The translations under genes were made by a program, and so were the position numbers. From Prosopocoilus inquinatus (lineage: Eukaryota > Arthropoda > Insecta > Coleoptera > Lucanidae), in NCBI GenBank assembly GCA_036172665.1, contig CM069872.1:57832101-57896100 (forward strand): DNA of 64,000 nucleotides, given 5' to 3'. A model generated the notes under the pieces. That model was not told the DNA's origin and did not search any database. It worked only from the letters and a program-made list of their open reading frames with translations. Positions 19,605 through 31,600 of this stretch are shown one piece after another (position 1 is the stretch's first letter; every line of letters begins with the position of its first letter).

Positions 19605-20512
19605 TTAAAAATCATTATCAAATAATGCAGTTACATAATATTCTATATACATCTGTCTATCGGAAGTGTTAATTACAAGTTGTAAGCCAAGTAAACCGGT
19701 GTCTCCCATCGAAATTGAAACTTTACTAGCATAGCTCATGACTTTCAAAATTTGCCTTATGTAACTAAAAGCGTACTGAGACGACAAAGCCCTCTGGCAT
19801 TGAAATATCGTTATCATATCCGAGTTTTTCGTTATGTCCACCACGGATTCTCCCTAAAACAAGCGGGGTTGTTAAAACCATCATTGTATCTTTTTCCACG
19901 CACCATTAAACTATTCGTTGTAATCTGAAAGTAGGGCGGGTCCGGGCTTAGATTCAACTGCAGTTCATCTGAGCTGTGATCTAAGTCAGACAGCACTTCG
20001 ACCAGGGGCCCCGCATTCACAACCACTTTGTTCACTATGCTTTCATCCTCGAGCATTAACTCGGTGAAATCCTCAGCATCCAGCGTGCATATTTCACAGT
20101 CAACGGTGATGTTTTCCTCGCTGTGCTTTATAACGAGACATAAGGGCGACCCCAACGCTTTATAGGACAGTTTAAGGCTGGGGTTACCGTCGTCTCCGTA
20201 TATGTGCAGGCACTCGGTCAGGATTTTAAGGCTTATTTTGAACTTTACGTCTTCGTTGGGGTTAATGTAATAGGAATTGAAGACGTTGGCCGGGATGTAC
20301 GCCGAGGTTTCAACGCATTTCATTTCTTCGATGGTCACCTTCAAGCCCTCTTGCATGGGGTGAATGATGGCGAACTGAAAATTCGAGCGCTTGCTTGTTG
20401 TGCTCAAGCTTGGCAGTGAATGTGAACTTACTTCTTTAAAAGCGATTGCCTTGAGGACGTTGTGTACTATTTTGTAATCTGATAATTCTGCTTGGAATTG
20501 AAAGTTTGCCAT
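19605..20512 (-). CDS. Rad1: RAD1, 9-1-1 checkpoint clamp subunit
   Basis: Subunit of the RAD9-RAD1-HUS1 ring, loaded at damaged DNA to activate ATR signalling; nuclear. Exons 20512-20432, 20374-19904, 19853-19605 give 266 residues (the human protein is about 280). The fold is the PCNA-like sliding clamp. Recognised by VLKAIAFKE near the start, GLKVTIEEMKCVETSAYIPA, SPDPPYFQITTNS and the C-terminal CQRALSSQYAFSYIRQILKV with TSDRQMYIEYYV. No gap or stop inside the frame. It is the divergent neighbour of the RS-rich gene; a 1.5-kb spacer separates them. Confidence 0.94.
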
Positions 20513-21656
20513 GTTTGGTTAGGTTATGTTTTCATTTGAGATTGTGAGGTTATGTTATCGTTGGCTTGTTTGAAATTGATTGAATTGGATTCATTAATAA
20601 TAAATCATTGCATTTTGAATTTAATTTCAATGTTTCTCTTGTTAGTCTCGCCTGTTGTAGAGTTAAAACTTATATTATTAGCGTAATTATTAATTGTTGT
20701 TATTGTTAGGGTGTTTTGGATGTGATTTTTAACAGTTGGTCAGAGTGGTGTCGCCGAATGTCAGTGAATATGTGGGATGCGTTGTAAGAAAATTGCGAAT
20801 TTTCGGTGCAAAATCAATTCCTCTTGATTGATAGTCGACCGATGCGTTACTAAATAAACGGATATGCGAATGTAGTATTCTCGTATTGCTCTAATGTAAG
20901 TGTATGTTTAGTTTGTAGGACGTCCAAAATTTTGTGTATCGATCGCGACGTCGCGAGATCAACGACCCGGTGTAAGGCGGGAAATTCAAATCGGCGCGGC
21001 GCGCAGACTTTTGGGGCGGCTTGGTACGTTCGGGCTTTTGCAAAATTTTCGGGCGCGCGTGATTGAAATCGTTGTATAATTCCGTCGCGCCGGATTTAAA
21101 GGCTTGTGCGGTGAGCCTTTACCCTCGTTCCACGTGGTAATAATAATAATAATAACAACAAAACCGATTCGCGCAAAATAAATAATTTCCCGACATGACA
21201 TTACCACTGTGAACAATCTTGACTCAAGGGCTTTTCTCATTTGCCGAATTTGTGCCTTTAAGATAAAAAGAAAAGTGCTGCGAGGCTTCCTTTCCGATGA
21301 TAACAACACGCGTTGAAAATGCTCGGTTTTCACACGATCGCGGCTTTCTAATGCATGGACACTGAAGTTTAAGACTAAACCTTGTGATGTTTAAGGTCAT
21401 GTATTTATAAGTTGAAATTAAAATCGTTAAAATGTTAATGGTTCTTTGTTTTTAGCTGTGACTTGTCAGTCAATTGATTGCATTTACTGAAACCTATCAG
21501 CCAGTTAACGTGCCATTAAAATTTTAATCTCGACACAACTTTCCGTTGTGCACACTCAGTGTCTTCTGTCTCTCTGTGATATGTGCCATTTATTATTTTA
21601 GATTATTTAGATTAAAATTAGTTTAACAAGGGTAAACACAAGTTGGTTTCGAGTGC
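20513..21656. promoter_or_regulatory. divergent intergenic region (RAD1 / RS-rich gene), GC-rich centre
   Basis: No gene. The part at about 20930-21080 is markedly richer in G, C and CpG than its surroundings (gcgcgg, gatcgcgacgtcgcgagatc), unlike the AT-rich flanks. Lying between two divergently transcribed genes, it may be a shared regulatory region. This is inferred from position and composition only. Confidence 0.35.
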
Positions 21657-22017
21657 TTGAAAATGAATGCTTGTATGAGTGGTAATGGTAATAATTACTT
21701 AAACTGTGTGCTTGCAACTAGCTCAAGTACTTACTACTTGTTTCGGTCCGTTATAAACCACATGGCGAGGGTGGTCGGAACCGCCATGTGGTGCGTAACG
21801 ATGGTACCGGTACCTGATTGCGCGTGTCGTGCTTCTAGTGTCGCGAACATCTCGTCGTCTCGCGATCGTGTATCATCACATCTTCAAAACATCGTCCGCC
21901 GTAGAAGGTTACCAAACGTACATACACCACTCTATCAGGAAGGTAATAAAGTTTGCTTCTACTCCTTCGTATTCATATTTGTCAAACACCCGTCATTTTT
22001 TTTTTTTTTTTTTAAGA

Positions 22018-23986
22018 ATGTCGTCTAGGAGAAGAAGCAGGAGTAAGGACAGAGTTAAGAGCGGATCTTCAAAGCTTCGCATGGATAGTAAACCTCAAAC
22101 ACCTCGTATTACAGGTGTGTTCGAAACAAATTTGTTTTGTTTATCACTTTTTTCATCATCATTTCGATTAGATCCGAGTTTACCAGCAGGACGCAGACGT
22201 GAAATAGACAACGTGATGAAGAAAGCCAGGGCGTCCCCGAACTCTAACGCGTACTGGGACAAGAAGTTACTGGAAGTGGAAGCGAAAGATCCTAATCGGT
22301 AATTTTTTTTTAATTAAAGAATAACGTCTTACATCTTGCTGTTACCTTATATTTTGGAGGTGGAGACACAGCGGATATAAATCTATGTATATTGACGGAT
22401 CTTCATCTCCTTCTCCTAGTCGCCGTACTCGTTCTCGTTCACCTACCGGTCGTAGATCACCGCGGTCGCCCCCGTCTCGTAGATCACCTGTCACTCGTCG
22501 GTCACCGCGAACGCCCCCGCGACGTTCTCCAGGCCGTCGTTCGCCCGTTTCTCGTCGGTCTCCAGTCGGTCGGTCACCAATTGGTCGGTCACCTGTCGGA
22601 CGAAGATCACCACCGCCCATTGCGAGGTCTTCAAGAGCGCTAAGGCCACGATCACCACCACCTCACAAAGCAGCTCGCAGGTCACCGTCAGCCAGTTCTG
22701 TCAGCAGTTGTTCAGACGATTCATGTTCGGTGTGCTCACCAAAAAACCATCGCCATGCAAGAACAAGGTAAATATTTACTTTAATTTTACAGTTCCTGAC
22801 TTGTTTGAAACCATCAAAACCACTTTGACCAATCAATACCAAGGAGTCGGACTAGGTTTAGCTTATTTTTGGGATTGGAACACATTCTGCAAGGTGACTC
22901 GGGGTTTGACTGAAAATGAGCTAAACATAATAGACTCTTAAACATTATTTCAAGGTGCAAGTGATTCTGGTGTAGGAACAGACGTGTTGTTTCATCTTGT
23001 AATAGGTCTAGGTCGTTCTCTGTGCCACGTTCCCGAGCTAAAACAGGCGCCAAAGCGGTCTCACCCCCAACAAAAACACGTTCTCGTCCACGTCCACCTT
23101 CGCCTTCACCATCTCCCCCACGTCGCATGCCCAGGCCCATGACACCGCCTGCGACTCGGCGTAACGTAAAGCCTGCTGCGTCTGATAAACCAACCGACCC
23201 CCGTCGTCGTCCTCCGCCCCCGCGACCGCGAAACAGCACGGGAGAAGTGATTAACTTGAGCGGTGTGAAGCCTCCCCCGCCGAAAACTGCTCCGCGCAAG
23301 CCCAAGGAAAAAGGATCTGAACCGGTACGTTACAAATTACACTAAAACACGAAAATATTAAATTTTCATTTAGATGCTACTGACGAAAATTAAGAAAGAA
23401 AGAACCAAGAAGAGACCCGGTTCTCCAGGAGGTGAGTCGTCAGCGTCCGATGACAGTTCGAATTCGTCGACCTCGCCTATCGTGGCTACAACACGTCTTA
23501 CTCTCTCGGAGAGATTCGGAAAGATGGCACAGTGGAGCGTGGATAGAGAGAGAAGGGACATTGAAAACATGCGCATCACAAAAACCGGTGGAGATCTGAA
23601 AGTGATGATAGAACAAGACGATTATTTGTATGGTACACCGCCACGTAGATACAGGTGAGACATTTTCAATGAAGGGGGCCCCAAGTTTTTTAATGCACCG
23701 GCTTCTTCGCAGCTTATCTCCAGTTCCCGCTGGTCATTATCCGGATGAATTATTGGCTTCAGGCCCGTCGAGGATGGCAGCTTGGGATGACGTACGTGTC
23801 CGCTATCAGTATTATAAAGATTTAGGCTATCTCAGAGATCTTACTTTAAATGATTACATCAAGTGGGAAGAATGGTGGTATAAGTACCAGGACTGGTTGG
23901 CGAACGAGAGGCACTACGAACACTGGCTGTCGACTCAAACGAGACGCAGGAGGAAGCGCATACCTGCCACCCAGAGGTTGAATTAA
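22018..23986 (+). CDS. RS-rich nuclear protein, not identified
   Basis: I do not recognise the family. Six coding exons, 22018-22114, 22172-22298, 22360-22767, 23006-23324, 23374-23654, 23713-23986, give 501 residues. An upstream non-coding exon probably ends at 21942 with intron 21943-22016. Layout: a basic start (MSSRRRSRSKDRV), a conserved-looking block ending YWDKKLLEVEAKDPNRW, a long tract of RRSP/RSP repeats (about residues 80-210) typical of nuclear-speckle and splicing proteins, a proline-rich basic part, a Ser-rich acidic patch, LSERFGKMAQWS, and an unusual C-terminus rich in Trp and Tyr (KWEEWWYKYQDWLANERHYE). A role in mRNA processing is an inference from the RS tract. The 238-nt intron 22768-23005 is the longest and may be alternatively used. 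Confidence 0.85.
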
Positions 23987-25191
23987 TAAGTAACAGGCAA
24001 TCATATATTATTATTATTATTATTTCCATGTATGCTTAGAATTAATTGCAGCGTAACGGTTTTTTAATTTTATTTTGTCACGGCTTTTTTAAGATTTATT
24101 TTCGTGATTTTTTTTGTTTTTTGGAAAGGTCAGTTGAAATTATTTTAGTAATCATGTGTTTTGGACTCTTTTTTCCTTTTTAATTTATACTGCTTGTACG
24201 AAGAAAATAGGTAAGTATTATTTTATTTTTGAAAGTGTTTTTTTTTTGTCATTTACAATATTACAATTCAGAACAATGTACGACGGCGACGATGATGATA
24301 TTTGATAGAATTCGTTTAGCTTGCATAGTTATTTACATAATAAAGAAAAGATGTTAGTTTGTAAAAGCAAAATGGTGTTTCGCCCTCCTTTTTTTTACAC
24401 GCGTTCTAGTTTAGAGTTTCTTTTTTGGTTCTAAAATGTAATATTGTATGATAATTATTTTTTTTTATATTATTTACACTAACGCTTTTTTCTGGTAAAA
24501 TAATGTCGATACTTAATTACGTTTGTATCGAAAGTTTTAACACAATAAATTAATTAAGTGCAAAAGCAGACCCAGCAGTGCCACTCTTAAGACAAACTTA
24601 AATAAGTGTCTGCGTTTTTTTGTCATTATTAATTATTTATGGTAATCGTGTATAAGTTATAACGAGTATACTGTATTTTTTTATATGTAATGTTACTTGG
24701 AAGTAAGATAAACAATTTAAAATAAAATATGGTATCAGTGTTATGAGTTGGACATTTTTTTGTTATAAATCATAAGCGCTTGCACTTGCTAATTAATTGG
24801 TCTTGTAACACCATTTAAAATGCTGTAAATTTTAGAGCGAGTAAAAAAAATAAAGTAGTTTTCACATAAAAAAATTTTTTATGTCGTTTGAAACTTAATG
24901 ACAACTACAAAAGTACAGTCACGAAATACACTCCAAATATGTTCGCAAGTAAATAATATATTTGCATGACTAGAATAAAAAATAACAATACACAGCGGAA
25001 ACGTAATGCTTCTTCACTTGTCAGCACTGGAATGATTATTGTTATTTAAATAATAAATTTAAAAATACGACCAGTCTCTTTTTAAATTAAAAGTCACCAA
25101 AATACATGAATACTTATGTAAATACAAATAAAAGAATGTATTTTAATAATTTGATAACAAAATAATTCTTGGGATAAGCGTCGCGAAAAAA
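23987..25191. other. 3' UTR and spacer between RS-rich gene and ZDHHC6
   Basis: Very AT-rich, without coding potential. Candidate polyadenylation signals for the + strand gene are at about 24340 and 24721. The two genes converge here. No repeat structure stood out. Confidence 0.5.
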
Positions 25192-26699
25192 TTATTTTGT
25201 TTTCTTCTCTGATATCCTACTGAAAGTTTCTTCGATTACTTCGACAGCGCACGCACGAGGAAACCACCCTCTGATTCTGGATGCGCTCTCATAACCGTCG
25301 GGCAGGTCCTTTTGTACTTTCTCGCCAAACAACCAGTATCTGCGAATTAACAATAAAATAAAAAACTTCAGTTTGTTCGTAGGACTTACTTTCTCCATCT
25401 AGTAACTAAAACTGTGTCGTTTACATCGAGCTTAATCCTAGGCTCATCTGTGAATGGTGGATGTAAGCAGACATCCAACCCTTGACTTACAGGGATCCAG
25501 TAACCAGAGGCGGGTTTTACAATCGAATATAATTTTGCCCTGTGCCTTTTCTCATTCTTCTGCTCAATTTGCTCTCTCTACAATCACTCAGCTGTACACA
25601 CAAATCAACAAGTAAAGCAAACGTTTTACCTACCGTCAAAGTATACTGATCACAACCGTCTATTACGTCCCAGTGTATTCCATCACCGACAGGTTGGCAA
25701 CTGAGATTAATAACTTGCTGAATATTATTCCACGTCCCCAAGTTGTAAGGAAAAAGAAAGACGGCGTTGGATTCTTTCCTCCGGTGAATTGCTTTCTCTA
25801 CAATCCAGTCTTCTATGCCCGTCCTATTTTTCTTAATTGCTCTAATCTGTGTAATTGTTGAAGCGGTTATTAAAAGAAAAAAAAATTAAAAGAAAAAAGA
25901 AAAAGGGGGCTTACTTGGAAAAATAAAAGCATCCCGACTGCTAATACTACGCCTACCGCGAGGCCAAGGGCGAACACGCACAGAATTAAGCCATAAATTC
26001 CTAAATTGACTATCGGTTCTAAACCGGTCCCGTAATATAAATACCAGACTCTATGGATCGCTCGGTACAACGAGCACGCAAGTACTATTGATGCATGGAA
26101 AGACCCCATGACGGCAAATGCTAGAAAAAAAGTAAAATGTGCGTGATTCCCCCATCCCACACAGTTATTAATCCAAGGGCAGTGATGATCCATTTTTAGT
26201 ACACAACGTCCACCTATAAATACAAAAAAAAAACAGATAAAAAACCATTCCCTTTTACTTCAAGGCCCCAATACATTTTCTGCAGTGATGAGACCTCGGC
26301 GCTTTATATCCTTGACAGACGCCGCAGTGCTGTAAATGCTGGCAGTCCTCTTCGGCTTTCTAAAAAGCAAACTGACGTTTAATGTAAACCTAGTTGATAA
26401 TACGGTTCGACCTACAGGTTTCCAGTTGAGAGGCAAATAGCCGGGCCCGTGGAATATAGCAGATAAAAAGTTATACAACGTAAGGCCCGACAGTGACATA
26501 AAACAGATGGTGTTTAAAACTCCCCCCGTGGTCGTCGGGGGCCACCACATGCCGCTGCAATGTATCGTCATGCCCGTTATGCATTTTATTATACCTGGAA
26601 GTCAAGGCAATTTAATTCACAAGTCTACAGCTCGAGGCAGTTACCTAAAGCTGTTAATGGTCCCCAATGGCAAATTCTATCGAACGGTCCGAAGCACAT
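25192..26699 (-). CDS. Zdhhc6: palmitoyltransferase ZDHHC6
   Basis: DHHC-type protein S-acyltransferase, in vertebrates an ER enzyme. Exons 26699-26645, 26594-26416, 26359-26275, 26213-25915, 25846-25634, 25577-25390, 25339-25192 give 388 residues. Starts [19 protein letters not shown]; first two membrane helices flank WWPPTTTGG and end at [11 protein letters not shown]; then the Cys-rich domain [19 protein letters not shown] with the catalytic DHHC (Cys118) in [11 protein letters not shown]; two more helices; and a C-terminal SH3-like region ([20 protein letters not shown]... [13 protein letters not shown]), which is what separates ZDHHC6 from other DHHC enzymes. The C-terminal KKTK resembles an ER-retrieval lysine signal, as in the family. 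Exon 2 uses the donor gtaggt at 26415, not the nearby gtcgaa, because only that keeps the frame. Confidence 0.95.
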
Positions 26700-28672
26700 G
26701 CTAATTAAATGCTGCAGTTTCGAATTAATTACTTCATTAGAGGCGTAAACGCCTTAAAAATTGATTAAATGCTGAATTTTGATTCACATAACCTCAAACA
26801 CGTCATGACTAATTTCGTCGCCATCTTAGTTTAAGTGCGGGGATGCACCCTCAGGTGGAGCCACTAAATTAAATTATTTTCGAAATTACTTTCCTATTTC
26901 ACCTTTAAAAAGAAGAAGCATTTTATTGTATTCGTGAAGCATTATAATTATTTAATAAATACCTCAAGTGCGATGTTTAAATAATTTGTATCCAATGCAT
27001 ACTGGCATGTTATGATTGGCAGCATTGAAAGCGCCAAGTTTAATTTTTGATTTCAAACGGGCACATTTGCAATTCTTGTTTTATGCCGAATTGATACGGT
27101 ATCGTGTATTTAATTTAATTGATATTTGTGAAAAAACGGAATCCGTATTTTAACCATTAAAATAAATTATGAAAATCTTATGCGTCCAATCGCATTTTCA
27201 CGAATTTTTGTTTACCTCAGTTTGCATCTCCGTTGCTCGTGCACCTAAACAAACCTTTGACACCTCACTTAAAAGGGGGATGCTCGAAAGAAATAAATAC
27301 AGGTGAATATTCAGTAAATTTACAATAACGACGAGTAAGAAATCCAATTACAAATAGCGCATAGTTTCGGAATTTGTAAAAATACGACCGCATTATCTAT
27401 CTTCTTTCATCGCAGCAAAGGGAGGCTGAAGGTAGAGCTTTTGCTGTGGCTGAGGTACATTTCAAGATTCGCATACTAAACGGACGGCATGACGTCACGC
27501 AAGGCGCTTAAGATGGCGCGTTTCAAACACAATTTTAATTCAATTTAGTGATACAAATATTTTCCAGATGGTGAGATTCGTAATTATTAGACGATAAAAA
27601 TAAAAAAAAAATAGCGAAAGAGGTATTCAAAGCAGCCAATTGCATTGAGAATTCTTAGCGGAAAAATTTAAATTATTCCTCCCTGTTAAAAAGCAACTCG
27701 TAAAACATTATGCGTTAAAAGGTTTGCTCGTTAGTATCGCTTGGAGTTGCTCTAAAAGCTGTAAAGTGCAGTTTTCAGTCTCATTTGTTTATATTGCACC
27801 GAAGAAACCTTGGAATGTGATCGAAAACTATGTTTTAAAGCTTCTAAAGTAATTCCGAGCGATATAAATTTTAAATTTACTTTCTGTTAATCTTTTAATG
27901 TCATGGGGGCGAAGGGGGAAGGGGACATATATTGCTTAACTTTTTTTTTAAAACGGATTGTCTTCAAATTTATTTAGTTCACTGGTACGTATAATCGCGA
28001 TTATCCTAATCGAGACCGTTGTGAGCTAACTGCGCCCCTTCTGACGCTAATCGGTAAGGCTTACAAAACTGTCAATCGGTTTCGAATAGCTTGATCGTGA
28101 CTGTACAACTGGATCGTTTCATTCAGAGTTGAATATTTCCAAAAATAAAACCGTAGCTGTTTTAAGCAGTTAAAATCAGAGCTCTCAAGCATTTTTTTTC
28201 CTACAAAGACAAATCCCTTCAACTCTTTAAGACGGGTCTCCTCTTCACAACAAAGTACGTTAATTTTATTACTGCAGTTATCCTATGCTTAGCGAATACG
28301 AATTTGATTAATTTATGGCAATCATTAATTTCCTGAAGCGTCTCGTTCAGGGTCTCTACTTTGGTCTTTTGACGTCGTTAAAATAACTGCATTGCCATCC
28401 ATTAAATCGGCATCTTTTATGACTCTAGAATTAATCAAAAGTAATATTCTAAATGTTATTTTCGGACCGGGGCAATTGAAAAATGGCTAAAATCATTCAA
28501 GTTCAAAAACCTAATTTAAACACCCCACAAATGGCATCTTCTTCTTCAGCGCATCAACTTCCGGACCAGGGTAATTGGACGCGGGCAAAAATATTTTTTA
28601 AAATAATTTTAATGAGATTATAGACCAGTTTCTCGTAGCATTTTCCCATGGCCCCGGTCCAGAACTCATGCC
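26700..28672. other. intergenic region with one small MITE
   Basis: About 2 kb between ZDHHC6 and the transporter, no gene seen. It holds one inverted-repeat element at 27984-28106 (listed). The remainder is ordinary AT-rich sequence with no open frame of interest. Confidence 0.5.
27984..28106. mobile_element. MITE family C, copy 1
   Basis: Begins with gtacgtataatcgcgatta and a cctaatcgagacc block; ends with the inverted ggtttcgaatagcttgatcg and gactgtac. The same ends (tacagtcgcgatta ... gcgactgta) occur at 61937-62030. The TA at both outer edges would fit a TA-targeting (mariner-like) family. Confidence 0.6.
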
Positions 28673-31600
28673 TTACCTCATTTCAATGTCATTAACCGTG
28701 TCGGGGAGTCCCACGCTCTGAGATTCCGGCAACGGCAAGATAATACTTGCCGCCAATACAGTGAGAACCCCCAAAGTAAGCAGGGGCAAAAACTGGGCGA
28801 GCTCGCGCAGTGAGATGACCAAAGGGGCCAAAATCGAGCCCAGTTTCGAAAACATGACGCATCCACCCAGGGCGGTGTTCCTCATGATTGTCGGAAAGAG
28901 TTCTCCCGTGTACAAGTACAAAACAGGAACGGCAACCTGAAAGAAGTTATTGAAGAAGATAAGTGTAAGAGGGACTCCCTCGCCCCATTGCATTCTTACA
29001 GCTAAGCCTATGATGCCGAAAGCCGCCACGATTATTCTAGGCCAGTCTTCTTGAAAAACGCCCAGGGGGATGAATAGTATTATAATAAAGCACATTGCGG
29101 TAAATAAATAAGAGCACGTGATGGTCCACCTCCTTCCATACCGATTCACTATGAAAATGCAGAGCAAGGTTCCCGGAATCGAAATCAAACCGGCCATGGT
29201 GACGTTGATAAAAATATTCTTGCCAATTTGCCCCATATACTGGGTGAAGGCGTAGAATATAATGCCGTAGATAAACCTGGGATTATTAAAAAGGAAAGAA
29301 ATCTTATTAAATTGGTCTTTAATGACGTTTTTACCAATTGGTGCACAATAAAACGGTGCGCTTTCTTAAAGACACCGTTGTGATCAACTGGGAAAAATTT
29401 GGCTTCTCCTTTCGCCCCTCCGAACAATACTTTTCCAATAAGTTACGCACGTTTTGGGCCTTGGCTTTGTTGAACCTGATCGCCTTCTCTAGGACGAGGA
29501 TGGCTTCTTCTTTTCTCTTCGTCGCTATTAACCACCGCGGTGATTCGGGGAGGAACCTGCGGTGCCGAAGCTGTTGGTTATAAGCAACGCCGAGGCATAG
29601 TTAAGCAAATGCCCCCTCCAATTTATAGAGCGGACTCTATTCAACTGCTACCATTGTCCGCTCTGGAAAAATGGAGGGCGTTTGCCCAACTACGGCTTGG
29701 CGTTGATTATAAGATTATAAGTTATAAGCAACTTGCAAGTCTGTGATTTACCAAAAGTAGATTATGTAAGTCAGACTGATTCCTGATAGTACCAGTTGTA
29801 AGTCCCGCCATTCGCGGAAATAATAGGCCAAGACCGCCATTAAGGTGCTGCCTATTCCGAAAGGAATTTGGTACAATATCGGGATTATGGTCCTCCATTT
29901 TCCCCCCACGACTTCCATGCACACGACGAACGAGATTATCACAGTTCCGCCGTTGGAAATCGCCAGAAGGAACCTCATTACGACGAACAAGACGAAGAAG
30001 GGGGACCAGGCGCTGAACAATCCGAAGAGTGCCTGCATCGTTACGCAAGCTAATAAGGTCTTCTTGCGTCCGTATCTATCTGCTATAACTCCGAATATAA
30101 TATTGCCTACAATAAATAAAACAATTTTTGTCTAAATAAGTAGATAAGTCCCTTCGCCTTGAGAAATTGAGGGTAGGCAACCCATTCTACTTCCGTGCTT
30201 ATACGATCGATGGGTTGCCTACTCAATTCTGAGGTGCTCGGGAACCCTGATTTAAAATGGCCGGCCGACGTTATGCAGATAACTTGATTAAAAATGAGAA
30301 AAAAAAATTTGAAACGACGCGACGCGGCGCTAAAAAAAATTAAAATGAATAAAGTTGTTGATTAATTTTCAATAAAAAATTTATTTACGGCTTATACGAT
30401 TCACGAACTAAATCGTTCGAGGCCCGATTTTTTCACCTCCTGATAAATTTATCTGCCGGGTATTACCCTTGCAAACCACTGTAACTTTAAGGATATTACC
30501 CGGCAGATAAATTTATGTGTAAGCCAGTTATCTACTTAAGGCCTGACCTTTTAATTTCCTTGTAAATTTACATGCCTTGCATTTTCTTTTTGTTGATACA
30601 ATTGTCTTCAGGGATTTCATGGGGCAGATAAATTTAAAAAAAAGAAAACGCAAAAAGACCGTCCCTCGGTGGAGGAATGACCTTGAATTTATTACGTACC
30701 TACCAGTTGGAAGTGAAATGATGATTCAAATTAAATTTAAAAAAATAGTTCAAAAGTGAAAGGATTCGCGTAGAATTTAGGTTTTAATTGGAAACGAATT
30801 TTAAAAAGTTAAAAATTAAAGAAGCCCGCAATTTATTTAAATTCGGATTAAATTAAAATAAACACCTAAGTTAATTAAAAATTAAAAACTGGAGCGACCC
30901 TACGATTTATTAAATCCCGATGAGAAGAGAAAGTGTTTTGTGTGGAAGAGTTCAGATTAAATTAAAAGAAAATAATTAATTAAAGAGTTAAGAATTAATA
31001 AATTTAAAAATAAATCGAGAATTAATTTACCTACTGATTTATGGCGCCCCAATCGAAAGTGAACGGACAGAATCGAGTCGGATTAAATTAAAAATTAATC
31101 AATTAAAAGTTAAAACAAATTAAATACTTAAAAATTAAAACAAATTAAACAGTTCAAAATTAAAGAAACCCGCAATTTACGGAAATTCGAATGAAATTAA
31201 AATAAATAAATAAGTTAAGCACTGGAGGAACCCTACTAAGTCCCGATTAAAAGTGAAAGTATTTTCGGAGTATACAGATTAAATTAAAAAAAAATAATTT
31301 ATTAAAAAGAAAAAAATTACCAAATTTTAAAATATATATCGAAAATTAATTAATTGTTTTATGGCGTTCCAATCAAAGTAAAAGGACGGAATCAAGTTGG
31401 ATTAAATTAAAGTTAATTAATTAAAAAATAGAGGAACTCTGCAATTAATTGAAACTCGTATTAAATTCAAATAAATAAATGAATTAAAAATTAAACACTG
31501 GAGAAATCATACAATTCATTAAGTCCCGATGAAAAGTGAAAGTATTTTTGGAGAATCCGGATTAAATTAAAAATAATTAATTAATTAAAAAGCAAAGAAT

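Noticed and set aside
21657..22028. 123-codon + strand frame before the RS-rich gene
   Set aside because: It crosses a good splice donor at 21943 and an acceptor at 22016; better read as a 5' untranslated exon plus intron.
22342..22685. Minus-strand Arg/Gly/Asp-rich frames opposite the RS tract
   Set aside because: Shadow frames of the repetitive RS-coding DNA; the + strand frame is spliced consistently.
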